Assembly: GCA_029260215.1 (NCBI GenBank)
Contig: JAJDDQ010000039.1
Location: forward strand, 174,313-238,312
Origin: Phycisphaerae bacterium
GTDB lineage: Bacteria; Planctomycetota; Phycisphaerae; UBA1845
Reading direction: 5' to 3'
DNA length: 64,000 nucleotides
The notes beneath the pieces were generated by a model that was not told where the DNA came from, did no database searches, and saw nothing but the letters and a program-made list of their open reading frames with translations. Below are positions 1 to 7,702 of the stretch, piece after piece; positions within the stretch are counted from its first letter, which is position 1, and every line of letters begins with the position of its first letter. The position numbers and the translations under genes are program-made.

Positions 1-1
1 G

Positions 2-274
2 CTACGTTACAATATGCGCAAGCCTTGAAACGCTCATAACGCTCGAATGCAGGACGAGCACAAGTTCGCGATTCGGCGAGACGCCGTGCGTGTTGGCTTC
101 GTTGATGTAAACCTCTTTGTTCGCGTGGCCGTCGCGGCAATCGTGTACGTCGGCGTTCTCCAGCACGAATCCGGCTGCATTGACTTCGACGAGCGTACCG
201 ATGTAAATAATCGTACCAGCCGTGTCGAGCACGACCTCGTTGGAGATAAAAATTTCGTACGGTTCCATGGTCAC
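2..274 (-). CDS. Small conserved-looking hypothetical protein, 90 aa
   Basis: This is a complete short reading frame. Its TAG stop lies at the very edge of the window (2-4). The product is a soluble, acidic, beta-rich protein with no signal peptide, Cys cluster or membrane segment. The start is either GTG at 274 or ATG at 268; an AGGGGA-like ribosome site lies about 12 nt upstream of the GTG, which favours the longer form. Codon use matches the neighbouring genes and the reverse-frame overlap looks like a shadow. I do not recognise the family and assign no function. Its operon partners, if any, lie outside the window. Confidence 0.6.
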   Translation of the reverse strand: MTMEPYEIFISNEVVLDTAGTIIYIGTLVEVNAAGFVLENADVHDCRDGHANKEVYINEANTHGVSPNRELVLVLHSSVMSVSRLAHIVT

Positions 275-393
275 GAGGTTTCAGCGTCCCCTGCCGGCGG
301 CCCGGCGGTTGAAGTCGTCTTGGCCTGAACCTATAGTCAGGTAGGCGCATGAGCCGGTCAACATCTGATTTTTGAGAGATTGCGAGTCGATCC

Positions 394-1386
394 ATGACGA
401 TTTCGAGGCGAATGATGGTCTTCGTGGCGACGCTGGTACTCACCGCGTCGTTTGCTCCGGTCCTGCTGGCCGACGACATCGACGACGAATACCTCCGACG
501 ATCGCGCGCGTTGAGCGCCGACGACGTCAAAGGCCACCTGACGTTGGCCAAGTGGTGCCGCGCCAATGAGCGATGGAATCTCGTGGCCGACGAGTGCAAC
601 GCCGTCCTGTTGGTCGATTCCAACAATCAGATCGCCGCGCTCCTTCTCGATCAGGCCCGCAAGATGCTCAACCATTCGATCAGGGGCGAAACCCCGCCCA
701 AGGGCAGCGTGCCCGTGGCGAGCGGCAAGATTCCGCGCATCGTCAACGACGACGAAATCCAGCGCATCCGCCGCGCCGAGCTGTTCAAAACAGGCAAGGA
801 ACGCGCGCGCATTCGCGTCGACCAGCGACAAGCACGGGAATTCATCCAAAGCATGAGTCGCAACCGGGGTTTCCCGGTGACTGAGAATGAATTCCATCGA
901 CTCCCGCAGTTGGAAAAAGCGCGTCTCATTCTGCAGCACGGTCGCGATCGATACGCCGATGCGGTTCGAATCTCGACCGACCCGGACCGCGTGCGCGTGT
1001 TCGATCGCGAGGTCATGTCCACCATCGCCTCCGGCTGCGCGACGGTGGAATGTCACGGCGGCGCAGGGCCGAGCAAATTTCAAATTTACGGCGGACGATC
1101 CATCCGCGGTGCCAAGATGTACACGAATTTTCTCATACTCCAGCAATACGAAGTAGGCCCCCAACGACTGATCGACCGTTTGACGCCGGCGGACAGCCTG
1201 GTTCTCACCTACGGCCTTCCGCCTCAGCCCGGGCGCGAAGCACTGAACCACCCGACAAAAATCGACCCCATCTTCCTCAACACCAAAGATCGCAAATACC
1301 AAAAAATTCTCGACTGGATAAAGATGCTCGATTTCGACACGCCCGATTACGACGTCCAACTCGACGCGCCACCCACAACGCGCTAA
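394..1386 (+). CDS. Secreted protein with TPR-like N-terminus and CX4CH (possible haem c) motif
   Basis: 330 aa. Residues 1-26 form a signal peptide (Arg-Arg, then a hydrophobic stretch ending in LLADD), so the protein is exported. The first third is helical and resembles a TPR-like solenoid. Around residue 217 there is CATVECHGG, a CX4CH arrangement that could be a variant c-type haem site, followed by a conserved-looking region with many aromatic residues. Planctomycetes encode many secreted proteins with cytochrome-like motifs, so haem binding is plausible but unproven. The SD is weak; ATG at 412 is an alternative start that keeps the hydrophobic core of the signal. uvrC follows after 145 bp. 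Confidence 0.72.
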   Translation: MTISRRMMVFVATLVLTASFAPVLLADDIDDEYLRRSRALSADDVKGHLTLAKWCRANERWNLVADECNAVLLVDSNNQIAALLLDQARKMLNHSIRGETPPKGSVPVASGKIPRIVNDDEIQRIRRAELFKTGKERARIRVDQRQAREFIQSMSRNRGFPVTENEFHRLPQLEKARLILQHGRDRYADAVRISTDPDRVRVFDREVMSTIASGCATVECHGGAGPSKFQIYGGRSIRGAKMYTNFLILQQYEVGPQRLIDRLTPADSLVLTYGLPPQPGREALNHPTKIDPIFLNTKDRKYQKILDWIKMLDFDTPDYDVQLDAPPTTR

Positions 1387-1437
1387 CGCGAGTGAATCAC
1401 AAAATCTGCATCGCGCGTCACCCACACCCGTTTAGCC

Positions 1438-1483
1438 GTGTCGCGTGCGACACGATCTCACGGTTGCGGCGCGTGCGACACGA
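1438..1483. repeat. Short hairpin and direct repeat between CX4CH gene and uvrC
   Basis: GTGTCGC (1438-1444) and GCGACAC (1447-1453) form a 7-bp stem. The 13-mer GCGTGCGACACGA occurs at 1443-1455 and again at 1471-1483. It may be a weak terminator of the upstream gene or a regulatory site for uvrC. There is no U-tract, so the role is unclear. Confidence 0.4.
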
Positions 1484-1531
1484 ATCCCCCCGCGTGTTCG
1501 GACACCCCGTTCGCCGATAGAATAACCACAT

Positions 1532-2920
1532 ATGGCCGACGCAAACGGTGACAAGCGACTGGCGACATTGCGGGAGAAGATCGGTCTTTTCCCGAAGCAA
1601 CCCGGCGTGTACCTGATGAGGGACGCACGCGGGCGGGTGCTCTACGTGGGCAAAGCCAAAGACCTGCGCTCCCGCGTCGGAAGCTACTTCCAGCCGTCAG
1701 CCGACCTGCTCAACACGCGCGGCCCGGACATCGCACGCATGGCCACGCAGGTCGTGGACATCGACTTCCTCGACTGCGAAACGGAAGTCGACGCACTGCT
1801 GCGCGAAGCCCGGCTTATCAAGGACATTCAGCCGCCGTTCAACGCCCAGCTCAAAGACGACAAAACATTTCCGTACATCGAGATCACAACGTCGGACGAT
1901 TTCCCGGGCGTCTTCGTCACGCGCACGCCACGACTAAAGGGCAGCAAACTCTACGGACCGTTCTCCAGCCCGGCTGCGGTACGCGACGCCGTGAACGCCA
2001 TGCAAAGGGTGTTCAAGTTTCGCACGTGCGAGCTGGACATTCGAGCCGACAACGAATCGCGAAAGTTTTTCCGGCCTTGCCTGCTTCACGCGATCAATCA
2101 GTGTACAGCCCCCTGCGCCGACTTGATCGACAAGGAAGACTACAAACGCGACGTGGATTGCCTGAAGAAGTTCATGAACTCGAAGCGCAGCGTGATTGTG
2201 CGTCAGATGAAAAAGGAGATGGCAACGGCAGCGGAAGAGCGGAATTACACGGAAGCCGCCCGCATACGAGATCGGATCAAAGCCATCGAGTCGCTGGCGA
2301 TGTCGGGCGATGTGCAGACCGACGTTCAGCCGGAAGTGTTCTTCATTGACCCAACCAAGGGCTTGGAGAAGCTGGCTGACCTGTTGGAGTTGGAGCATCG
2401 GCCCCGGAGTATCGAGGGCATCGACATTGCCAATCTGATGGGCGAGGAAACGGTCGGCTCGCTGGTTTGTTTCATCGACGGCCGGCCTTTCAAAAACGGG
2501 TACCGGCGGTTCAAAATCACATCGCACGAAGGCTCCGACGATTACGCAAGCATTCGCGAAGTCGTGCGCCGGCGATATCGGCACGCAGCCGTCGGCGATG
2601 AATTGTTCCCCGACGTGATCCTGATCGACGGCGGCTTGGGCCAACTGCACGCCGCGCAGGAATCATTCTGCGAGATGGACATTCAGCCGCCGATGGTGAT
2701 ATCGCTGGCCAAGCGCATGGAGGAGATTTACATCCAGGCGCGTTCGTCCCCCGTACGCCTGCCGCGAAACAACCCCGCACTGCGGTTGTTGCAGCAGGTG
2801 CGCGACGAATCCCACCGCTTCGCACAACACTACCACCACATCCTGCGTCGCAAGAAAACCTTCGACGAAGACATCCAAAAAGGCCGCCGCGCGCCACGCC
2901 GAAAGCCTGGTGATTCCTAA
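1532..2920 (+). CDS. uvrC: Excinuclease ABC subunit C, short form without C-terminal HhH domain
   Basis: 462 aa; makes the two incisions in nucleotide excision repair with UvrA and UvrB. The N-terminal GIY-YIG nuclease domain is present (GVYLM then VLYVGKA, about residues 24-45, with the downstream Arg and Glu). A four-Cys region (CELD, PCLLH, QCTAPC) matches the conserved Cys set of UvrC, which holds an Fe-S cluster in E. coli. A UVR motif follows near residue 230. The RNase-H-like domain keeps its acidic residues (GIDIAN, LIDGGLGQ) and the RDESHRFA motif. The protein then ends in a basic tail; the tandem helix-hairpin-helix domain found in the usual roughly 600-aa UvrC is absent. The GIY-YIG and RNase H cores are intact, so the gene looks functional rather than broken. 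Confidence 0.93.
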   Translation: MADANGDKRLATLREKIGLFPKQPGVYLMRDARGRVLYVGKAKDLRSRVGSYFQPSADLLNTRGPDIARMATQVVDIDFLDCETEVDALLREARLIKDIQPPFNAQLKDDKTFPYIEITTSDDFPGVFVTRTPRLKGSKLYGPFSSPAAVRDAVNAMQRVFKFRTCELDIRADNESRKFFRPCLLHAINQCTAPCADLIDKEDYKRDVDCLKKFMNSKRSVIVRQMKKEMATAAEERNYTEAARIRDRIKAIESLAMSGDVQTDVQPEVFFIDPTKGLEKLADLLELEHRPRSIEGIDIANLMGEETVGSLVCFIDGRPFKNGYRRFKITSHEGSDDYASIREVVRRRYRHAAVGDELFPDVILIDGGLGQLHAAQESFCEMDIQPPMVISLAKRMEEIYIQARSSPVRLPRNNPALRLLQQVRDESHRFAQHYHHILRRKKTFDEDIQKGRRAPRRKPGDS

Positions 2921-2944
2921 ACCGGCTTCGGTTAATTTGCGGCG

Positions 2945-2970
2945 AGCCGCGAACTTCAGTTCGCGCGGAT
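2945..2970 (-). repeat. Dispersed palindromic repeat, copy 1
   Basis: The core CGCGAAC-TTCA-GTTCGCG (2947-2964) folds into a 7-bp hairpin. The flanks (GCC before, CGGATTCCC after) are shared in inverted orientation with copy 2. It sits 26 bp after the uvrC stop and could also act as an mRNA 3' end hairpin. Confidence 0.75.
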
Positions 2971-3283
2971 TCCCAAAGGACCACAACCACAAACTGCTAC
3001 CACTGAATTGACGATACGCCATGGTCCAACGATTCGCGTCGCACAGACTTGGTAAAATCGAGTCATCGCCCTGAAACCGGCCTTCGAACGGGGGTGCCGG
3101 AAACGGGCCGGGCGGCTATGATACCAATCAGTGTACGCGCACGGATGACGGCGAATGGGTTGGGGGGTTGCGCAAGAGAGCAACAACCAGAACATCGAAG
3201 GAGATTTCGTGTCGGGCAGCGGAGGGGTTCCGCAGATTATTTTAACGATTTCGTAGCGGTCTTGGGTTGCAGCGTATTCTTGG

Positions 3284-3310
3284 GGACTCGCGCGAACTGA
3301 AGTTCGCGAC
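3284..3310 (+). repeat. Dispersed palindromic repeat, copy 2
   Basis: CGCGAACT-GA-AGTTCGCG (3291-3308) is the exact reverse complement of the copy 1 core, with related flanks (GGGACTC here, GGGAATC in copy 1 read on the minus strand). It lies in the leader of the redoxin gene. Confidence 0.75.
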
Positions 3311-3354
3311 GCTGCACCGAAATCGAAACCGCTCCAAGAAGGGAGATAGGATTA

Positions 3355-3963
3355 GTGTTGAATCGAATCTTGATTTGTACGACGGCAGCGCTCGGACTCA
3401 TTTGCGGACCGGCGATGGCCCAGCACGATCACGCTCATGCCGCGATCGGCCAAGCAGCGCCGGATTTCTCGCTGAAGTCGGTCGACGGCAAAAAGGTCAG
3501 TCTCGCGGATTTCAAGGGAAAGATCGTCGTGCTGGAGTGGACCAACCACACCTGCCCGTACGTGAAGCGTTACGTCGCGAAGAAGAAGGTCATGCAGAAG
3601 ACAGCCAGGCACTTTGCGAGAGAGAATGTGGTGTGGCTGGCGATCGATTCAAGCCATTACTGCATGGAGAAGCTGGACGGCATCAAGACGTTCGTCTCCG
3701 AAAACAAGGTAACCTATCCCGTGCTGCTGGACCCGGAGGGCAAGGTCGGCCATCAGTACGGCGCGAAGACAACGCCGCACATGTTTGTCATCGACCAAGC
3801 CGGCATTCTTGCGTACCAGGGTTCGTTCGACGACGACAAGAGCGGCGACGCGAAGAATCCGCGGAACTATGTGCATGAAGTTGTGGACGCGCTCGTAAAC
3901 GGCTCGACCGTCCCGGTGAGCAAAACACGAACGTTCGGCTGCTCGGTCAAATACAAGCAGTAA
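3355..3963 (+). CDS. Secreted thioredoxin-fold redoxin (AhpC/TSA-like)
   Basis: 202 aa. GTG start with a good SD (AAGGGAG, about 10 nt upstream). Residues 1-22 are a signal peptide ending in AMAQ, followed by a His-rich HDHAHA stretch. The thioredoxin-like fold covers about residues 35-180: APDFSL near the start, the active-site stretch HTCPYVKRY, and the cis-proline region TTPHMFVID. The motif is CPYV, with a single Cys in place of CXXC. A second Cys (HYCMEK) and a C-terminal GCSVKY motif may supply the resolving thiol; both features are typical of an envelope redoxin family common in planctomycetes. It probably acts in envelope thiol or peroxide metabolism. Monocistronic, with its own terminator. 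Confidence 0.85.
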   Translation: MLNRILICTTAALGLICGPAMAQHDHAHAAIGQAAPDFSLKSVDGKKVSLADFKGKIVVLEWTNHTCPYVKRYVAKKKVMQKTARHFARENVVWLAIDSSHYCMEKLDGIKTFVSENKVTYPVLLDPEGKVGHQYGAKTTPHMFVIDQAGILAYQGSFDDDKSGDAKNPRNYVHEVVDALVNGSTVPVSKTRTFGCSVKYKQ

Positions 3964-3996
3964 CGCGCTGGCAGCGCATTTTGAATTGGACTCATT

Positions 3997-4036
3997 GAGC
4001 GGCGTCGGCAAGCATGTCGACGCCGCTCTTATTCTG
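3997..4036 (+). terminator. Rho-independent terminator of redoxin gene
   Basis: An 11-bp perfect stem, GAGCGGCGTCG (3997-4007) with CGACGCCGCTC (4018-4028), is followed by TTATTCTG. Confidence 0.75.
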
Positions 4037-4095
4037 GTTCCCGCGGAAAATCCGGGAACGCTCGCAACCCCCGAGCCGAATCAGACACACCCCAC

Positions 4096-4121
4096 GAGCC
4101 GCGGACTTCAATCCGCGCGGA
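4096..4121 (-). repeat. Dispersed palindromic repeat, diverged copy 3
   Basis: GAGCCGCGGACTTC then AATCCGCGCGGA matches the flanks and layout of copy 1 with a changed stem (CGCGGA/TCCGCG). The stem change is compensated on both arms, which suggests the fold is what is conserved. Confidence 0.6.
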
Positions 4122-4183
4122 CGTAACCGTACTCAGCGGATGTTTCACGGCAACGACGACGCGACCGGTCGGACAAGACCGCC

Positions 4184-6142
4184 CTACTCATCGAGCACAT
4201 TCTGAAAACCCGCAAAGTCAGCGAAATCGACATCGAGATCAAAGTCAAAATCAAACGCCTCGCAACCGTCCACGTAAGGCCCACCGCCAACACCGGTCAC
4301 ACACGCCGCCCAGGACGCGTAGTCGTCCAGATTGACGCTCGAATCACAATTGAAATCACCGATCCCGAATTCGTACGCCCCCATATCCACCCGGCCGCAC
4401 AACACGCGAGCATGCCCGTCGAGGTCCGTCATACCCGGTTCAAGAGTCACACCCGGATCCCCCGCATCGATAACCGGCGAATCAGCCGTAAGACGCCAAT
4501 CGCCGTAGTCATCATCCTCCGTGCCCCAAGTCTCATCCGGCCCAGCGTTTGGACTGCGGACGAAAAAAGGATCGTCGGTGATGTTTCCTACGTTCAACGC
4601 GTCGAGTCCCTGAATGCAACTGTAGGTCACGGCAGGCGAACCGCCGTGCATCTGGGCGGACTCATCCGATCCACCTGCGTCAACGTTGCCCCAGAAGATG
4701 CAGTTGGTCAGCGTCGGGCTGCTGCCGGAATTGAAGTTACGCATCCCCCCACCGTTGTCGTCAGCCATGTTCCCGCTGAACGAACATTGGGTCAGTATCG
4801 GACTGCTGGTTGACCCGTTATGCATCCCCCCGCCGTCGTCGGCCATATTCACACCGAATGTGCAGTTGGTCAGCGTTGGGCTGCTGGATAACCCATTGTA
4901 CATCCCACCGCCAAAGTCGCCGCCCGTGTTTCCGCTGAACCTGCAGAATGTCAGAATCGGACTGCTGCTGTCGTAGTTGTACATCCCGCCGCCGAGGCTG
5001 GACGTGTTCCTGCTGAACACGCAGTTGGCCAGCGTCGGACTGCTGAGCATTCTGTTGTACATCCCGCCACCATCGTCGTCGCCCGTGTTCTCGCGGAACG
5101 TGCAGTGAGCCAGATTCGGGTTGCTCACTGCATTGGACATCCCGCCGCCGCACGGTGCCATGTTCCCGCTGAACGTGCAAAAGGTCAGCACTGGATTACC
5201 GTTGCCGTTGGACATTCCGCCGCCAAAGCCGTCAGCCGTGTTCTCGCTGAAAGTGCAATTGGCTAGGGTAGGGCTGCTGTTGTGATTTTTCATCCCGCCA
5301 CCCTCGTTGCCGGCTGTGTTTCCGCTAAACCTGCAATGGGCCAGCGTAGGAAAGCTGAATCCGTTAACCAACCCCCCGCCGTCGGCGGCAGCCGCGTTTC
5401 CGACGAATGCGCAATTAGTAAACCTCGGACTGCTGTTGTTGTTGAGCATTCCACCGCCATTATGGCTGGCTGCGTTGTTGTTGAATGTGCAATCAGCCAG
5501 CGTCGGGCTGCTCGTCAGGTTGTACATCCCGCCGCCAGTGCCTGCCGCATTTGCACTAAACGTGCAGTTGGCCAGCGTCGGGCTGCCCGAGTCATTAAAC
5601 ATCCCGCCGCCGGTACTGAATGGAAATGCCAAGCTGTTGGCATTGCCGCCCGAAATCGTGAACCCATCCAGAACTGCCGTCGCGTCCGTTCCACTACCCG
5701 TGACAATGTGGTAACTGTTCTCGCCGTTGTTGGCGAAAACAATGCCATCGTTGCCGGCTAAGTCACCGGTGAGAACGGTCGCGTTGGCTGCGAAATCGCG
5801 ATCGTTCAAATCGAAAGCGGCTACATCCTCATCACCAGCCAATCCGCCGGAGAGAGCAACGCCGCTGGTGAGCTGAAAAGTCGCAAAGCGATCACCAGTA
5901 TCCTGCTCTGCACCGTCGTCAGGCCTGTACCGACCCGCCGCGACCCAAACCTCCCTGCCGACCGCCGCAGCCGCCAAGGCGTCCTGCAAGCTCGCGAACG
6001 CCGTCTCCCAACTCCCCCCGTCGCCCCCAGCCGGAGCGTCGTCGTCCACAAATATCACGCTCCGAGCCTCAACAGGAACCACCGCCAAGCCAAACCCGGT
6101 CAAAACAGCAAGAGCAACCGTCCAATCCACGTTCCTGCGCAT
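4184..6142 (-). CDS. Secreted right-handed beta-helix repeat protein with dockerin-like tail
   Basis: 652 aa. Start chosen at ATG 6142, about 9 nt after GAGGAG; a longer GTG form adds three residues. Residues 1-27 are a signal peptide. An N-terminal block (VDDDAPAGGDGGSW, then a region with VWVAAGRYRPDD) is typical of planctomycete beta-helix surface proteins. From about residue 150 to 490 there are roughly a dozen repeats of 22-25 aa with the pattern GGGMxN, SSPTL, NCxFxxN, the layout of parallel beta-helices and of polymorphic outer-membrane proteins. The C-terminus (GDFNCDSSVNLDD, then FDFDFDLDVDFADF) resembles a dockerin-type pair of calcium loops. Likely role: cell surface or extracellular adhesion. 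No catalytic residues are recognised. Confidence 0.85.
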   Translation of the reverse strand: MRRNVDWTVALAVLTGFGLAVVPVEARSVIFVDDDAPAGGDGGSWETAFASLQDALAAAAVGREVWVAAGRYRPDDGAEQDTGDRFATFQLTSGVALSGGLAGDEDVAAFDLNDRDFAANATVLTGDLAGNDGIVFANNGENSYHIVTGSGTDATAVLDGFTISGGNANSLAFPFSTGGGMFNDSGSPTLANCTFSANAAGTGGGMYNLTSSPTLADCTFNNNAASHNGGGMLNNNSSPRFTNCAFVGNAAAADGGGLVNGFSFPTLAHCRFSGNTAGNEGGGMKNHNSSPTLANCTFSENTADGFGGGMSNGNGNPVLTFCTFSGNMAPCGGGMSNAVSNPNLAHCTFRENTGDDDGGGMYNRMLSSPTLANCVFSRNTSSLGGGMYNYDSSSPILTFCRFSGNTGGDFGGGMYNGLSSSPTLTNCTFGVNMADDGGGMHNGSTSSPILTQCSFSGNMADDNGGGMRNFNSGSSPTLTNCIFWGNVDAGGSDESAQMHGGSPAVTYSCIQGLDALNVGNITDDPFFVRSPNAGPDETWGTEDDDYGDWRLTADSPVIDAGDPGVTLEPGMTDLDGHARVLCGRVDMGAYEFGIGDFNCDSSVNLDDYASWAACVTGVGGGPYVDGCEAFDFDFDLDVDFADFAGFQNVLDE

Positions 6143-6369
6143 ACAACACACTCCTCAGACTCGTGAATCGCTATCTGAATCGATACGGCTCATGCATTTC
6201 GATGCATCACCCCAGAGCATGCTACGAATTATCAGACCCACCTTCGACGAAAATGTATTCCGAACCGGTGAATTTCATTCAATTGAGCGGAATCGCTGCG
6301 CGGTGTGTGCGATGGCCCAGGACTGGCGGACTCCGGAGGAGGCTGGGATGATCCCGACAAGGGAGTGCG

Positions 6370-6531
6370 ATGATATCCGAGTCGATTCCCCAGATCCCTG
6401 CGGATCAACAAACCGTCAAGCCGTGTCGTCGCCGATTCCTGGATGAGTTCAAGCGGGACGCGGTGCGGCTGATCACGGAGCAACAGTATGCGTTTCAAGC
6501 GGCAAGTCGCATCCCGGGTCGCTTTCGCTAG
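6370..6531 (+). pseudogene. Remnant of IS3-family transposase OrfA
   Basis: A 53-codon frame from ATG 6370, with SD AAGGGAG, to TAG 6529-6531. Its middle reads RRRFLDEFKRDAVRLIT, which matches the helix-turn-helix start of IS3-family OrfA proteins (consensus of the type R-F-EFK-AVRL). The frame stops about where the recognition helix should follow (QAASRIPGRFR). No OrfB or IS end is visible nearby, so this is a truncated relic. It is the only coding signal in the 492-bp gap 6152-6643. Confidence 0.6.
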
Positions 6532-6570
6532 CCGGTTAGCAGCGCCAAACATGGCGCGCGCAGCGAAAGA

Positions 6571-6598
6571 GGGGAAGACGTTTCGTAACGCCTTCCCC
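6571..6598 (-). terminator. Terminator of PEP-CTERM gene
   Basis: GGGGAAGACGTT (6571-6582) and AACGCCTTCCCC (6587-6598) form a 12-bp stem with one mismatch. Read on the minus strand it is followed by a U-rich TCTTTC. It lies 45 bp beyond the stop of the gene at 6644. Confidence 0.6.
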
Positions 6599-6643
6599 CC
6601 TCATTGCAATCATTTAGGCTTTTGACAGCCCGCGTGCGTCGAC

Positions 6644-7255
6644 TTAGCGACGACGACGGATCAAAGCCAAACCGCCGAGAACGACGAGACCGAGCGTGCT
6701 CGGCTCGGGCGTCGCGGTGATCGACCAACCGGCGATGCTGCCGGTGTCCGCACCGGACCAGTCACGAATCGTGAGCGTCCAGTCGCCATTGAGGTTACCT
6801 GACGGCAAAGCCGCCGCCGCAACACCACCATCAGCCGTCGGCTGAAAAACGCCGGACGGAATGGGGTTCGCGGGAAGCTCAGAAAACAAGCTGCCGTCGT
6901 TGGCCCACTCATAGCTGTTGCCGGCGACGAAGTCGGCGCTCGAACCGCATGCCGGTCCAACCGCACCGGGGCGGTCGAGAAGTTGCGTGCTGAAGCCGCT
7001 CGGTCCATCGAGAGTAATCTCGAGGTCACCAGCCCACGTGTGCTGCAAACCGTCGAGGGCAACCGACATCGTGTCGCCAGCTTCACCGGCAATGTTGATC
7101 GACGGGTAAACAGTCGGGGTGCTGGCCGCGCTGCCGCAACCGGCGCCGGTGTCAATGATGGCACCGCCACCCGCACTGTATGTGGTCTGTGCCGAAGCAC
7201 CCGCCGCAAACGCGGCCACAATCGCCAAAACCATTCCATTCTTTACGAAGTTCAT
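6644..7255 (-). CDS. Secreted PEP-CTERM protein with P-domain-like beta sandwich
   Basis: 203 aa with a strong SD (AGGAGGAGC) before ATG. Residues 1-22 are a signal peptide ending in ASAQ. The body ends in a motif LNGDWTLTIRDWSGADTG, followed closely by GWSI, which is the hallmark of proprotein-convertase P-domains and related jelly-roll modules. The extreme C-terminus is a textbook PEP-CTERM tail: TPEPST, a hydrophobic stretch (LGLVVLGGLALI), then RRRR. PEP-CTERM proteins are processed by exosortase and directed to the exopolysaccharide matrix. No exosortase is in the window, but an EPS export module is at 58.6-64 kb. No protease domain is fused to the P-domain-like module. Confidence 0.88.
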   Translation of the reverse strand: MNFVKNGMVLAIVAAFAAGASAQTTYSAGGGAIIDTGAGCGSAASTPTVYPSINIAGEAGDTMSVALDGLQHTWAGDLEITLDGPSGFSTQLLDRPGAVGPACGSSADFVAGNSYEWANDGSLFSELPANPIPSGVFQPTADGGVAAAALPSGNLNGDWTLTIRDWSGADTGSIAGWSITATPEPSTLGLVVLGGLALIRRRR

Positions 7256-7702
7256 GCCTGCTCCTCCTAATAAGAATCGCGTTTCACAAGATCACATGCA
7301 CCGCGGTTCACAACGCGGCCACGCACTCTAGAGTCAATCCGCTATAAGCATTCCGCCGAGACATCCCAGCGGCAATCCACATAATCCGTTCGCAACCGAC
7401 GCTGAAAAACGTCCGCTACAAAACACACACGCCGAGCCGCATCAAAGCGACAACACGTGCCTCGACTCTCTCTCTCGTGAAAAACGACGGAAGTGCAACC
7501 GGATACGCCCCAAGCCTCCCCAGTCCAAGGGCAATGATCCTCGTCGTTGGCCCGTTTATACCCGATCGACTTCGGCAAATGCAATAGAGAAATCTGAAAA
7601 AAAAACGATCGGCGGATGCCCTTTGACGCTCCGCGCGTAGCGTTTCCAGCGTCAGTTGAACCCATCAAGCCAAAATCGGGGGTTGATGGGATTACCGGAC
7701 CG
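7256..7702. other. 447-bp intergenic region
   Basis: The region lies between two minus-strand genes. The 108-codon frame on the minus strand (7342-7668) lacks an SD and any family resemblance, so I do not call it. An A9 run lies at about 7598-7606. The promoter and leader of the PEP-CTERM gene must be here, but no convincing -35/-10 pair was found. Confidence 0.5.

Larger units (their letters stand above)
2921..3354. other. Non-coding gap with two inverted palindromes
   Basis: 434 bp between uvrC and the redoxin gene. No convincing gene is present: the short frames on both strands lack a start context and family resemblance. It holds two inverted copies of a 26-30-bp palindromic repeat. A strong SD (AAGGAG, about 3199) precedes a GTG frame of only 15 codons, which I do not call as a gene. 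Confidence 0.6.

Noticed and set aside
358-1425. 355-aa minus-strand frame
   Set aside because: Antisense to the gene with signal peptide and CX4CH motif, which has better coding evidence.
3210-3257. 15-codon GTG frame with strong SD
   Set aside because: Too short to support; listed only as a curiosity of the gap.
3049-3300. 83-aa plus-strand frame between the palindromes
   Set aside because: No SD, no resemblance, ends inside the palindromic repeat.
7342-7668. 108-aa minus-strand frame
   Set aside because: No SD, no domain, atypical composition; lies in a probable promoter region.
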